Shown here: in pieces, positions 37,101-45,106 of the stretch | Position numbering within the stretch: position 1 is the stretch's first letter | Layout of the letters: each line of letters starts with the position of its first letter | Source of the DNA: Alkalitalea saponilacus | GTDB lineage: Bacteria; Bacteroidota; Bacteroidia; Bacteroidales; Marinilabiliaceae | DNA length: 61,173 bases | Reading direction: 5' to 3' | Assembly (NCBI RefSeq): GCF_900168165.1 | Contig: NZ_FUYV01000023.1 | Span: 1-61,173 of the forward strand | Notes under the pieces: model-generated | Told to the model about the DNA's origin: nothing | Database searches by the model: none | What the model saw: only the letters and a program-made list of their open reading frames with translations | Made by a program: the position numbers and the translations under genes

Positions 37101-37984
37101 AAAAGGCCATCGAGGCTCTAGCTGGTGCAGGTGGGTTTGATAGCCTCGGCAATATTCACAGGGCTCAGTTTTTTGCAGTAGCTGCAGGTGATGACGGATC
37201 TTTTATCGAGAAACTTATTCGTTACGGAAATCGCTATCAAAGTGATAAAGCAACCAACCAGAACTCTCTTTTTGGAACAGCTGAACTGGCTGTAGAAATT
37301 AAGAAACCGGACATTCCTCAATGCCTTGAATTTTCTACCCTCGAAAAGCTGGAAAAAGAAAAGGATTTGATAGGCATGTATCTGTCGGCGCACCCCCTTG
37401 ATGACTATCGGCTCGAAATTCAAAATTATTGCAATTTGGAAGTCAGTAAGTTAAATGATATCGAGACTCTTAAGGGAAGAGAGTTTACAGTGGGAGGCAT
37501 GGTAACAAATGTTCGTCAGGGATTCACAAAAAAAGGGAACAAGTTCAGCATTTTAACGCTTGAAGATTACTCAGGTAGTTTTGACTTTGCTTTTTTCGGG
37601 GAGGATTACATCAAGTTCAACAACTATTTTGAATCCAATCTGTTTATCATGGTAAAAGGCAAAGTTCAGCCTAAAAAATTCAGACCTGAAGAGTTCGAGG
37701 CAAAAGTTCATAGTATTTCTCTTTTGGCCGACATTTTGGATAATCAGGTTAAATGTCTGACTCTGAGAATTCCTTTGAGCGGATTAACCAACGAGGTGGT
37801 AACCGAGTTGGCTCATATCACGATGGAGAACAAAGGCAAGGTATCTCTCCGCTTTCAAGTTTATGACGAAGAAAATGAGCGTCAAAACATCAAACTCTTA
37901 TCACGAAATGTAATGGTCAATTTAACCGGTGATTTGGTGCGTTTTTTCGAAGAAAGGCCTGAAATTTCAATGATATTAAGTTAG
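34196..37984 (+). CDS. dnaE: DNA polymerase III subunit alpha
   Basis: A 1262-residue C-family replicative polymerase. The N-terminal PHP domain begins FTHLHVHSQYSILDGQ and continues with ALTDHGTMLG. The palm has the catalytic acidic motif MPDVDIDFDDDGR at about residue 443-455, preceded by VGPGRGSAAGS. The fingers include IFQFESAGMKKYLRELQP and VAMNALYRPGPMEYIP; the helix-hairpin-helix region follows, and a C-terminal OB domain has REFTVGGMVTNVRQGFTKKG. It is probably transcribed alone or with trxA, 113 bases downstream. Confidence 0.98.
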   Translation: MANIPFTHLHVHSQYSILDGQASVQALVNKAVEDGMSAIALTDHGTMLGIKEFYDLCKKKKIKPIIGVEAYVAERTIADRSDKNLDRSGRHLVILAKNLKGYKNLLKLTSIAYVEGFFYRPRIDKQLLEKHHEGLIITSACLGGEIPRKIINNDFDGAKEAILWYKNLFGEDFYLELQRHPSEDPRMRKLVYDEQKIVNEKLVEFSKELGVKVIAANDVHFADAAKAEAHDVMICLNTGKDQDDESRMRYTRQEWFKTTAEMNQLFADIPEALQNTMEIADKVEIYELDSPPIMPLFPIPEDFGSWEGYREKISEDDLKEEFGAERYASLGGDYDHLLRVKLEADYLEHLAYVGAKKFYGDPVPDNVKERIDFELNTVKTMGFPGYFLIVQDFINAARDMGVLVGPGRGSAAGSAVAYCVGITSVDPIKFDLLFERFLNPDRISMPDVDIDFDDDGRQLVLNWVADKYGKDKVAHICTLGTMAAKSAIKDVGRVLKLPLSETDRISKLIPEKPGTKLANAYKEVLNLEVENGTLENVLPALERKLSAARSANKDKEVARLEMLRIFATEMLNGRNSGNETLLKTLELACDLEGSIRQTGVHACGVLIGRDPLDEHIPLMPAKEGVNLLVTQYEGNLVESIGLLKMDFLGLKTLSIIKETLEAIKLSKGFDLDMDDTNFTYDDEKTFELFSRGETTAIFQFESAGMKKYLRELQPNRFEDLVAMNALYRPGPMEYIPNYVARKHGREDINYDHPLMESYLEETYGITVFQEQVMLLSRKLAGFTRGESDSLRKAMGKKLMEVMAKLKAKFSDGCKNNPKFIEGCEKVAKKPDVLIEKIWKDWEAFASYAFNKSHSVCYANLAYKTGYLKAHYPAEFMAGVLSRNLNDISKITTFMEECRRMGLEVLGPDVNESHLKFTVNKKGALRFGMAAIKGVGEGVVQEIIKEREKNGPYKDVFDFIERISLQTVNKKAIEALAGAGGFDSLGNIHRAQFFAVAAGDDGSFIEKLIRYGNRYQSDKATNQNSLFGTAELAVEIKKPDIPQCLEFSTLEKLEKEKDLIGMYLSAHPLDDYRLEIQNYCNLEVSKLNDIETLKGREFTVGGMVTNVRQGFTKKGNKFSILTLEDYSGSFDFAFFGEDYIKFNNYFESNLFIMVKGKVQPKKFRPEEFEAKVHSISLLADILDNQVKCLTLRIPLSGLTNEVVTELAHITMENKGKVSLRFQVYDEENERQNIKLLSRNVMVNLTGDLVRFFEERPEISMILS

Positions 37985-38005
37985 GAATTTTAATCTAAAA
38001 ATGGC

Positions 38006-38013
38006 TATCTTTG
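38006..38013 (+). promoter_or_regulatory. Possible -7 element of trxA
   Basis: TATCTTTG (TAnnTTTG), 85 bases before the trxA start and just after dnaE; no good -33 partner is visible. Confidence 0.35.
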
Positions 38014-38097
38014 AACAAGAGGGTATTTTTTGTGTTTTGTAATATATTCAATTAGTTTTAAATTTATATCTAACAACATTAAATAAACCAGATAATT

Positions 38098-38415
38098 ATG
38101 GCAATTGAAGTAACTGATTCCAATTTTGATGAACTGGTTCTGAACTCAGACAAACCTGTTCTTTTGGATTTTTGGGCCGAATGGTGTGGCCCATGTAGAA
38201 TGGTAACTCCCATTGTAGCAGAGTTGGCCGATGAGTATAAGGATAAGGCTGTTGTTGCAAAAATGGATGTTGATGGTAATCCTGAAACCTCTGTGAAGTT
38301 TGGAATTAGAAATATTCCAACCATCCTGTTTTTTAAGAATGGAGAGGTTGTAGATAAGCAGGTAGGAGCTGTTCCTAAAACAATTTTGGCTTCTAAACTT
38401 GATGCAATTCTGTAA
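38098..38415 (+). CDS. trxA: Thioredoxin
   Basis: A 105-residue cytoplasmic thioredoxin, standard length. The active site FWAEWCGPCRM places the redox pair at Cys30 and Cys33; the cis-Pro loop is IRNIPTILFFKNGEVVDKQVG. It reduces protein disulfides with electrons from thioredoxin reductase. A terminator follows 26 bases after the stop. Confidence 0.97.
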   Translation: MAIEVTDSNFDELVLNSDKPVLLDFWAEWCGPCRMVTPIVAELADEYKDKAVVAKMDVDGNPETSVKFGIRNIPTILFFKNGEVVDKQVGAVPKTILASKLDAIL

Positions 38416-38441
38416 CTAAGAAATAGTTGAGAGTAAAGAAT

Positions 38442-38469
38442 AAAAGGCGATTCCTACGAATCGCCTTTT
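38442..38469. terminator. Bidirectional terminator after trxA
   Basis: A 12-bp perfect stem, AAAAGGCGATTC (38442-38453) with GAATCGCCTTTT (38458-38469), and a CTAC loop, between trxA and the convergent transporter gene. Confidence 0.8.
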
Positions 38470-38502
38470 GTGTTATTATTCTGTGGATATCAGAAATCTC
38501 TT

Positions 38503-39897
38503 TTAACCTAATATGGTGCCAATAATTGTAGCTGATAAAAGGGAAGCCAGTGTTCCTGCAAGCAAAGCTCTTAATCCAAGCTGAGAAAGAAGAATCCTTT
38601 TTCCCGGTGCCAGTGATCCAATTCCTCCAATTTGTATACCAATTGAGGCAAAATTAGCAAAACCGCACAAAATGTAAGTGGCCATTATAATTGACTTCTC
38701 CTGAAAAAATGCCCCGGTTTGTTTCAATTCGCCCAAACTGACATAACCAATAAATTCGGTCATGATGATTTTCTCTCCCAAAACCCGTCCAACCAAATCA
38801 ATGTCCTGCGCATGAACCCCCAAAAGCCACATTAAAGGAGCAAAAATATATCCCAGAAGAAATTGTAACGATAACTCGGTATACTGACCATTGGTCATTT
38901 CTGCAATTCTCTCGTTTAATCCAAACCAATCGCCGGTTTTAAGAAATATAAAATTAAACATGGCAATAAATGAGATGAAAACCAGCAGCATCCCTGCTAC
39001 ATTTACTGCCAGACGAATGCCTTCAGTGGTTCCATTGGATATGGCATCCAACACATTTTTTCCAATTCGATCCTTGCTTACTTCAACTTCTTTTGAGATA
39101 GCCTCGGTCTGTGGAATCAGCATTTTGGCAATGACAACAACTCCCGGAGCTGCCATTATGGATGCCGCCAATAAATGCTTAGCATAAATCAATTCCTGAA
39201 CCGGATCACCGCCTCCCAGTACTTTTATATATACTGCAAGAACTCCGCCTGCCAGGGTTGCCATGCCTCCAGACATAACCAGAAGCATCTCTGAACGATT
39301 CATTTTTTCCAGATAGGCCTTTATCATTAGCGGGGATTCGGTTTGACCCAAAAATATATTTCCGGCTACCGATAAACTTTCAGCACCCGATAAGCGCAAC
39401 AACTTGCTCATACCCAGCGCCAGATAATAGACAACCCGTTGAATGATTCCGAAGTAAAAAAGTACGCTGGTAATGGCCGAGAAAAAGATTATGGTTGGAA
39501 GTATGGTGATGGCAAAATTCAGCAATGGCGATTCAATGGTATCCGTTTGAAAGCTGCTGAACAGGAAATGCGTACCGGCTTCAGTAAAACTTAAAAGTTT
39601 TACAAATATTTTTCCTACAAAATCAAAGATGGATTCAACAAAAGGGATGTGAAGAATGCTTAGAGCTAAAGCGACTTGTATTCCTAATCCGATTGCAACT
39701 ACCCGCCAGTTGATGGCTTTGCGGTTGGAACTAAACAACCATGCAATAGCCATGATGCTCAACATACCAAGAAGGCCTCTAAATAACCCTGTAAAAGTAA
39801 ATCCCATGCTTTCGGGTATCGGAACTACCACATTTTCTCCGGTAATGGGGAGGATCAAAATCATCAGGAAAAACAGCAGAGCAGCAGATCTCTTCAT
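38503..39897 (-). CDS. Concentrative nucleoside transporter (CNT/NupC family)
   Basis: A 464-residue membrane protein with an N-terminal signal-like helix and about nine further hydrophobic segments. The CNT signature NIFLGQTESPLMIKAYLEKMNRSE, the gate-like GGMATLAGGVLAVYI, and the second repeat NFASIGIQIGGIGSLAPGKR are present. It should import nucleosides with Na+ or H+. It lies 37 bases downstream of the bifunctional-nuclease-like gene on the same strand. Confidence 0.93.
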   Translation of the reverse strand: MKRSAALLFFLMILILPITGENVVVPIPESMGFTFTGLFRGLLGMLSIMAIAWLFSSNRKAINWRVVAIGLGIQVALALSILHIPFVESIFDFVGKIFVKLLSFTEAGTHFLFSSFQTDTIESPLLNFAITILPTIIFFSAITSVLFYFGIIQRVVYYLALGMSKLLRLSGAESLSVAGNIFLGQTESPLMIKAYLEKMNRSEMLLVMSGGMATLAGGVLAVYIKVLGGGDPVQELIYAKHLLAASIMAAPGVVVIAKMLIPQTEAISKEVEVSKDRIGKNVLDAISNGTTEGIRLAVNVAGMLLVFISFIAMFNFIFLKTGDWFGLNERIAEMTNGQYTELSLQFLLGYIFAPLMWLLGVHAQDIDLVGRVLGEKIIMTEFIGYVSLGELKQTGAFFQEKSIIMATYILCGFANFASIGIQIGGIGSLAPGKRILLSQLGLRALLAGTLASLLSATIIGTILG

Positions 39898-39934
39898 AAT
39901 TCAGGCCTTAATTTTTCATTTTTTAGGGGATTCT

Positions 39935-40540
39935 TTATTTTTCCCGGCGTTTTATCTCATCTCTTATTTCTGAAGCTTTTTCATAATTCTCACTTTCAAC
40001 AGCTTCTTCCAGCAGTACCTTCAATTCATCCAGCGACTTGGCTGCATAGGCACTGGAAGTTCCTGACGACGATTTTCCGGCTTTTGCCCCACTGCTTTCG
40101 GCCGGCTCATCTTTGGGATCGCCAAAGTCAAGAACAATGCCTGCTTTTGATAAGATCTCCTCATAAGTATAAATGGGACAGTTAAATCTCAGCGCCAAAG
40201 CAACTGCATCGGAAGTGCGGGAATCAATTCTGATTACTTCTCCCTCTTTTACACAAACCAGTTCAGAGTAGAAAATACCCTCTTCCAGTTTGTAAATGAC
40301 CACCTCCAACAGTTCAACCTGAAAAGCTCTGGCAAATTTAAGAAACAGATCGTGCGTTAATGGACGGGGAGGCTCAAGGCCTTCAAGTTTGATGGCTATG
40401 GATTGCGCCTCAACACCACCAATGATGATTGGGATTCGCCGTTCACCCTCCTCTTCTGCCAAAACCAGTGCATAAGCACCCGATTGGGTTTGTGAATATG
40501 ATAATCCTAATATGTTTAGTTTTACTTTCTTTTTACTCAT
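39935..40540 (-). CDS. Bifunctional nuclease family (DUF151) protein with UVR motif
   Basis: A 201-residue cytoplasmic protein. Residues about 5-140 are the BFN/DUF151 domain (LNILGLSYSQTQSGAYALVL; RRIPIIIGGVEAQSIAIKLEG; SRTSDAVALALRFNCPIYT). A Ser/Gly/Ala-rich linker follows, and the C-terminus (LDELKVLLEEAVESENYEKASEIRDEIKRRE) is a UVR/UvrB-type helical hairpin. The family was named for nuclease activity in plant and bacterial examples, but its role in bacteria is unclear. It pairs with the nucleoside transporter gene downstream. Confidence 0.88.
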   Translation of the reverse strand: MSKKKVKLNILGLSYSQTQSGAYALVLAEEEGERRIPIIIGGVEAQSIAIKLEGLEPPRPLTHDLFLKFARAFQVELLEVVIYKLEEGIFYSELVCVKEGEVIRIDSRTSDAVALALRFNCPIYTYEEILSKAGIVLDFGDPKDEPAESSGAKAGKSSSGTSSAYAAKSLDELKVLLEEAVESENYEKASEIRDEIKRREK

Positions 40541-40771
40541 TCGAAATTAGTTTTTAGCATTGCCTGAAAAACTATCGTTTCAGATGATTAAATACCAATG
40601 GTGTTTTATTTGGCTTCTTGTAAGTGTTTTACAGATGATCCCGGCTTGGGTAAAACAGAATTTGGATCATATAAGTAACAAATATATGAATTTGTTTTAA
40701 GATTAATTCTTTAAGTAAATATTTATGGTCAGGAAAATTTATAATAGTGCAAGCCAAATTTTACTTTCAAT

Positions 40772-41755
40772 TCATGTTTGGTTTATTGGCAGAGATTTCG
40801 CTTTCTCCGGACTTTTTAAAAATGAAGCTATAATTACAGGGGTTCCAACATTAATAACCCAGAGAATAAATACCGAAACCATAATGGCTTCATGATTAGC
40901 AGATATCATTCCAAAGAGAAAAAGCGCCACCGATCCTCTTATGCCTATGTCAGCAATTGCAATTGCAGGTATAAATGTAATGGTTGCAAAATAGATGAAA
41001 ATCAGATTAAGATCGGAAGGATGTATGGAGATGTCGAAAAACCATAACATTAACCATAGTTGAGAAGTATACACCAGGTATCTTAGAACTGTAAACCCAG
41101 TTACGATGAGTATGTTTTTAATTGTTAACTGTTGAAGCACAACAATATGTTGTGCTGCTTTTTTCAGATATCGTTTGTTTTTTTTGGAAGAAATGATTCT
41201 AAAAAGGACTCCCAGAACGATCAGCATGGCTGCAAAAAATATCCCGACATAGAAAATGATCTGTTCCTTCAGCACCGATAATAGGGTTGAATTAAAATCA
41301 CTTGTAGAGGCGAGGTAAACCATCCCGCCAATTCCGCTAAATCCCAATACTATGTTTTGCAGGATGCTCCCGGCTGATGATAACAGAAAAGCTTTAACGC
41401 GCGATCCCTGCGGAAGCATTAGCGCTCTGGCCACTGGTTCTCCTATTCGTGCAGGCGTTATAACTCCCAATTGAAGTCCTTTCAAAACCTGGATGACTGA
41501 CGATTTAAAATTTTGAATTCTAACCGGCGTTAAAAGATATTTCCATTTTGCTCCTTCAAAGGAGATGTTGATAGCCAGCATCAGGAATTGAACAATCAGC
41601 AAGAGATAAAAGAGAGCGCGATTGTCAGAAAGATGTTGTAAAAATTCATCCCATTTTTGGAAATTATAAATCCGGTAAAATACATACGCCAGAGATACAA
41701 CAGTAATTATTAATCTGGCAAATCTGATGACGGATTGATTTTTCTGATCATTCAT
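40772..41755 (-). CDS. Flippase-like membrane protein (UPF0104/LPG synthase TM family), copy 2
   Basis: A 327-residue protein with about eight transmembrane segments. It matches the integral membrane domain of lysylphosphatidylglycerol synthase/UPF0104 proteins: SFEGAKWKYLLTPVRI near residue 66, LQLGVITPARIGEPVARALML, and TFIPAIAIADIGIRGSVALFLFG. The aminoacyl-transfer domain of MprF is absent, so a lipid-flippase-like role is more likely, with unknown substrate. Its start overlaps the stop of the upstream paralogue by 4 bases (ATGA), showing translational coupling. Confidence 0.85.
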   Translation of the reverse strand: MNDQKNQSVIRFARLIITVVSLAYVFYRIYNFQKWDEFLQHLSDNRALFYLLLIVQFLMLAINISFEGAKWKYLLTPVRIQNFKSSVIQVLKGLQLGVITPARIGEPVARALMLPQGSRVKAFLLSSAGSILQNIVLGFSGIGGMVYLASTSDFNSTLLSVLKEQIIFYVGIFFAAMLIVLGVLFRIISSKKNKRYLKKAAQHIVVLQQLTIKNILIVTGFTVLRYLVYTSQLWLMLWFFDISIHPSDLNLIFIYFATITFIPAIAIADIGIRGSVALFLFGMISANHEAIMVSVFILWVINVGTPVIIASFLKSPEKAKSLPINQT

Positions 41756-42741
41756 TTTTTGCCTTTTTTCGGATTAATAAGGGGTAGAACCAGCAATGAA
41801 ATAAGACCGCAAACCACTACCATTAAATTGAAAGCACCATGTGTTACCAGGGCAAAAACAGCAGCCTGCGACGTTGGAACGTGGTAACCGACCAAAGCCG
41901 TTATAACCATAAAATGCCATGGGCCGATTCCTCCCTGAACCGGTGCGACCATGCCCAAAGTCCCAAAAACAAAGACAGTTAACCCGGCAAGAAGAGATAG
42001 GTGTTGAGTTGCCGGAAAAGCTTGGAAACTTATATACATCATTAAAAAATAGAAGAAAAAAATAAGAAGAGTATGTATGATGAACCAAGGCTTGTGTATC
42101 ACTTTCCGAAAAGAGAGCAGTCCCTCTCTGAATTTTTCCCACAGTGTTTGTATTCTAAAGAACAGGCCGCTTGCCTTAATCTTTTTTCTGAAGAACCAAA
42201 ACGACATGAAAAGCAGAAAGATGAAAATATAAGGCGCAGGAGTCAGAAAATATCTTTTGAACGCACTAATATCAATCATTCCTGCAAGCATTCTTCGAAG
42301 CAATCCAAATTCAAGAACTAAAACCAGAGAAAAGGAGATGATCAACATAATCAAATCTAAAATTCTCTCTGTTACCACAGTACCTACCAATCTTGAAAAC
42401 GAGATGTTTTCGTATCGGCTTAACACTGCACATCTCGAAAGTTCGCCCATTCTGGGAATGGCCAAATTGGCGATATAGCCTATCATCAAAGCCAGAAAAG
42501 TGTTGATGAATCCGGGACGCCGGTCAACAGGTGCAACCAGCATTTGCCAGCGTATGGTGCGGCTTAAATTGCTTAGGAACGCAATAAATATCATGGCAGC
42601 AATCCAAAAGTAATTCACCTCTTTTTGCAGAGCATTCATGAGTTCCTCCGGATCCTGGTCTTTGTACAACCACCACAATATTCCAAGTCCCAGGAGCAAA
42701 AAAAAGACAAACTGGAGCGCTTTATACTTTTGGGTTTTCAA
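41752..42741 (-). CDS. Flippase-like membrane protein (UPF0104/LPG synthase TM family), copy 1
   Basis: A 329-residue protein with about eight transmembrane helices, the same family as the next gene: LSNLSRTIRWQMLVAPVDRRPG, LMIGYIANLAIPRMGELSRCAVL, VVTERILDLIMLIISFS and GTLGMVAPVQGGIGPWHFM. The two coupled paralogues may form a heteromer. The C-terminus is short and basic (NPKKGKK). It is divergent from ksgA with 174 bases between starts. Confidence 0.85.
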   Translation of the reverse strand: MKTQKYKALQFVFFLLLGLGILWWLYKDQDPEELMNALQKEVNYFWIAAMIFIAFLSNLSRTIRWQMLVAPVDRRPGFINTFLALMIGYIANLAIPRMGELSRCAVLSRYENISFSRLVGTVVTERILDLIMLIISFSLVLVLEFGLLRRMLAGMIDISAFKRYFLTPAPYIFIFLLFMSFWFFRKKIKASGLFFRIQTLWEKFREGLLSFRKVIHKPWFIIHTLLIFFFYFLMMYISFQAFPATQHLSLLAGLTVFVFGTLGMVAPVQGGIGPWHFMVITALVGYHVPTSQAAVFALVTHGAFNLMVVVCGLISLLVLPLINPKKGKK

Positions 42742-42810
42742 ATTACCGGTTTTTTATTTCAGGTTGAATAAAGAAATATGTAAAGCTAAAAGAGGTTACA
42801 AAAATAGTCT

Positions 42811-42818
42811 TACCTTTG
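42811..42818 (+). promoter_or_regulatory. Possible -7 element of the uORF-ksgA unit
   Basis: TACCTTTG (TAnnTTTG). A start of transcription near 42824 would be about 21 bases before the short ORF at 42845, a spacing like that of the ilv leader. Confidence 0.45.
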
Positions 42819-42844
42819 TTCCGCTAATTTTTATTTTATTTACA

Positions 42845-42919
42845 ATGTTACGAAATGAAATGATATTGGCCAAAACCGAGAATGAATGTCTTTATAAACC
42901 GGTGAACCATGGACGATGA
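42845..42919 (+). CDS. Short ORF overlapping the ksgA start
   Basis: A 24-residue frame (begins MLRNEMILAKTENE, ends NHGR) whose TGA stop overlaps the ksgA ATG as ATGA (42916-42919). A plausible promoter element lies at the right distance upstream. I see no family and no codon bias for one amino acid. It could couple translation into ksgA or be a chance frame. Confidence 0.4.
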   Translation: MLRNEMILAKTENECLYKPVNHGR

Positions 42920-43701
42920 AGCGTGTAAGAGCAAAAAAACATCTGGGGCAACACTTCCTGAACGAACCGGCCATTGCCGAAAGAATAACAGAAAGTCTAT
43001 CAACCCCTCCAGCTCATGTCATTGAGGTGGGGCCGGGGATGGGTGTGCTTACACAATTCCTTGTTAAAAGACCCGATATTGAACTTCAACTGGTTGAAAT
43101 AGATACCGAATCTGTTGTATACCTTCATAAGCATTATCCGCAACTGCAGGACAAAATCATTGAAGGGGATTTCCTAAAATTGGATTTTCAAAAGTTATTC
43201 CCTGGAAAGTTTAGTATCATCGGGAATTTTCCATATAATATTTCCAGCCAGATTTTCTTTAAGGCTTTTGAGAATCGCCATCAGGTGGAAGCTTTGGTTG
43301 GTATGGTACAAAAAGAAGTAGGAAGAAGAATAACCTCAGGTCCAGGTTCAAAAGAGTATGGCATTCTGAGCGTGTTTTTACAATCATTTTACACGGCTGA
43401 ATATCTTTTTACCGTAGATGAACATGTTTTTATTCCGCCTCCCAAAGTAAAATCTGGTGTAATCAGGCTGCTAAGAAACGATGTGGAAAAACTTCCATGC
43501 GATGAAAAACTGTTTATTAAGGTTGTGAAGGCTGCTTTTAACCAACGTCGAAAGACGATGCGAAACAGCTTGAAGAATATTCCATGTAACATGGAAGCGA
43601 TTAAACACCTCCCGGTGTTTAATCTTCGTCCTGAGCAGTTATCTGTAGAGGGATTTCAGGAACTCACATCACTGATTCAGGAGCATCCGCTTTGTGAATG
43701 A
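42916..43701 (+). CDS. rsmA: 16S rRNA dimethyladenosine transferase (KsgA/RsmA)
   Basis: A 261-residue SAM-dependent methyltransferase that dimethylates two adjacent adenosines near the 3' end of 16S rRNA during 30S maturation. Motifs: KKHLGQHFLNEPAIAERI, SAM loop VIEVGPGMGVLTQFL, acidic LVEIDTES, EGDFLKLDF, and the catalytic NFPYNIS. The C-terminal domain has FIPPPKVKSGVIRL and AAFNQRRKTMRNSLKN. The ATG sits in an ATGA overlap with the short ORF upstream. It is followed 38 bases on by mgtE. Confidence 0.97.
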   Translation: MKRVRAKKHLGQHFLNEPAIAERITESLSTPPAHVIEVGPGMGVLTQFLVKRPDIELQLVEIDTESVVYLHKHYPQLQDKIIEGDFLKLDFQKLFPGKFSIIGNFPYNISSQIFFKAFENRHQVEALVGMVQKEVGRRITSGPGSKEYGILSVFLQSFYTAEYLFTVDEHVFIPPPKVKSGVIRLLRNDVEKLPCDEKLFIKVVKAAFNQRRKTMRNSLKNIPCNMEAIKHLPVFNLRPEQLSVEGFQELTSLIQEHPLCE

Positions 43702-43739
43702 TGTGTACTTAATTGTGTAACCGAATAAAACTCCGGTCT

Positions 43740-45104
43740 ATGGCAAATTTTGAACTCACAAGGGAATACATTGAGAATCTCAGACTTCTGATTGAACAGA
43801 AAGATGAGGAGACTTTGTTACAGTTGCTCGGAGAGTTACACCCTGCCGATATAGCTGAAATATACGAAGAACTCAGTATAGAAGAGGCCAAATACCTCTA
43901 TTTTCTACTCGACGACGACACCGCCGCCGACGTTCTGATTGAACTTGAAGAGGAGGATCGGTTAAGATTCCTGAAAGCTTTACCTAGTGAGGTCATTGCC
44001 CGCCGATTCATCGACAAGATGGATTCGGATGATGCCGTAGATGTTCTCTCCGAACTTGACGAAGAGCGACAAAAGGAGGTACTCTCTTTCCTGAATGACA
44101 TCTCTGTTGCCGGCGACATTGTAGATTTGCTTCACTACAAGGAAAATTCTGCCGGTGGGTTGATGGCCAAGGAGTTAATCAAGGTTAAAGAATCATGGAG
44201 CATTATAACCTGCCTGCGCAGTATGCGCAGACAAGCCGAAGAGGTGGATGAGGTTTATTTTGTTTATGTAGTAGATAATGATGGCATTCTGAAAGGAACC
44301 CTGTCATTGAAAAAAATGCTTCTAAGCGCTACAGATACCATCGTTAAAGACATCTACAATCCTGACGTTATCTCAGTAAACGCCGATGTTACCTCGGAGG
44401 AGGTTTCCAACATTATGAATAAGTACGATTTGGTTGTTCTTCCGGTTACCGATAGCATAGGTCGGTTGGTTGGCCGCATAACCATCGATGATGTGGTGGA
44501 TGTAATGCGCGAGGAAGCCGAGAAGGATTATCAGCTTGCATCGGGTATTACCCATGATGTTGAAGTGTCCGATAGCGTGTTCCGGCACACCAAAGCCCGT
44601 ATTCCCTGGTTAATGATTGGATTGGTTGGCGGTCTTTTTGGCTCCAGGGTGATCAGTGTTTTTGAGGGAAATATAGATGACAATCCGCAAGTGGCATTTT
44701 TTATGCCACTTATTGCCGCCATGGGAGGAAATGTCGGGATACAGTCCTCAGCTATTATGGTTCAGTCTTTGGCCAGTGGAAGTCTTGGTATTGAAAGTAA
44801 TCTGAAAAAACTGCTGAAAGAGTTGTCCGTGGCATTGTTAAATGCCACTGCTCTTGCACTTCTTGTATTTGCTTATAACATGGCCATAGGGTCGGTGTTT
44901 GCCCTTACTCTAACCGTTGCTTCAGCCATGTTTTCTGTGGTGATGTTTGCTTCTCTGTTTGGAACTTTCTTGCCGCTGTTCCTACACAAGTTGAAGATTG
45001 ATCCGGCGATGGCCACTGGCCCTTTTATAACAACGCTTAATGATATTTCAGGAATGTTTGTTTACCTGCTATTGGCAGCTTATTTTTTCGGCGTATTTGT
45101 ATAA
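43740..45104 (+). CDS. mgtE: Magnesium transporter MgtE
   Basis: A 454-residue protein from ATG 43740; an in-frame TTG at 43713 is a less likely start. The N-terminal superhelical domain (ELHPADIAEIYEEL; LIELEEEDRLRFLKAL; DDAVDVLSELDEERQ) is acidic and Mg2+-sensing. Two CBS domains follow (about 130-255), then five transmembrane helices with GGLFGSRVIS, PLIAAMGGNVGIQSSAIMVQSLA and DPAMATGPFITTLNDISGM, which line the ion path. It imports Mg2+ when cytoplasmic levels fall. It follows rsmA closely and may be co-transcribed. Confidence 0.95.
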   Translation: MANFELTREYIENLRLLIEQKDEETLLQLLGELHPADIAEIYEELSIEEAKYLYFLLDDDTAADVLIELEEEDRLRFLKALPSEVIARRFIDKMDSDDAVDVLSELDEERQKEVLSFLNDISVAGDIVDLLHYKENSAGGLMAKELIKVKESWSIITCLRSMRRQAEEVDEVYFVYVVDNDGILKGTLSLKKMLLSATDTIVKDIYNPDVISVNADVTSEEVSNIMNKYDLVVLPVTDSIGRLVGRITIDDVVDVMREEAEKDYQLASGITHDVEVSDSVFRHTKARIPWLMIGLVGGLFGSRVISVFEGNIDDNPQVAFFMPLIAAMGGNVGIQSSAIMVQSLASGSLGIESNLKKLLKELSVALLNATALALLVFAYNMAIGSVFALTLTVASAMFSVVMFASLFGTFLPLFLHKLKIDPAMATGPFITTLNDISGMFVYLLLAAYFFGVFV

Positions 45105-45106
45105 TA

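Noticed and set aside
43713-43739. TTG start for mgtE nine codons upstream
   Set aside because: ATG 43740 gives the normal MgtE N-terminus; the extension has no conserved features.
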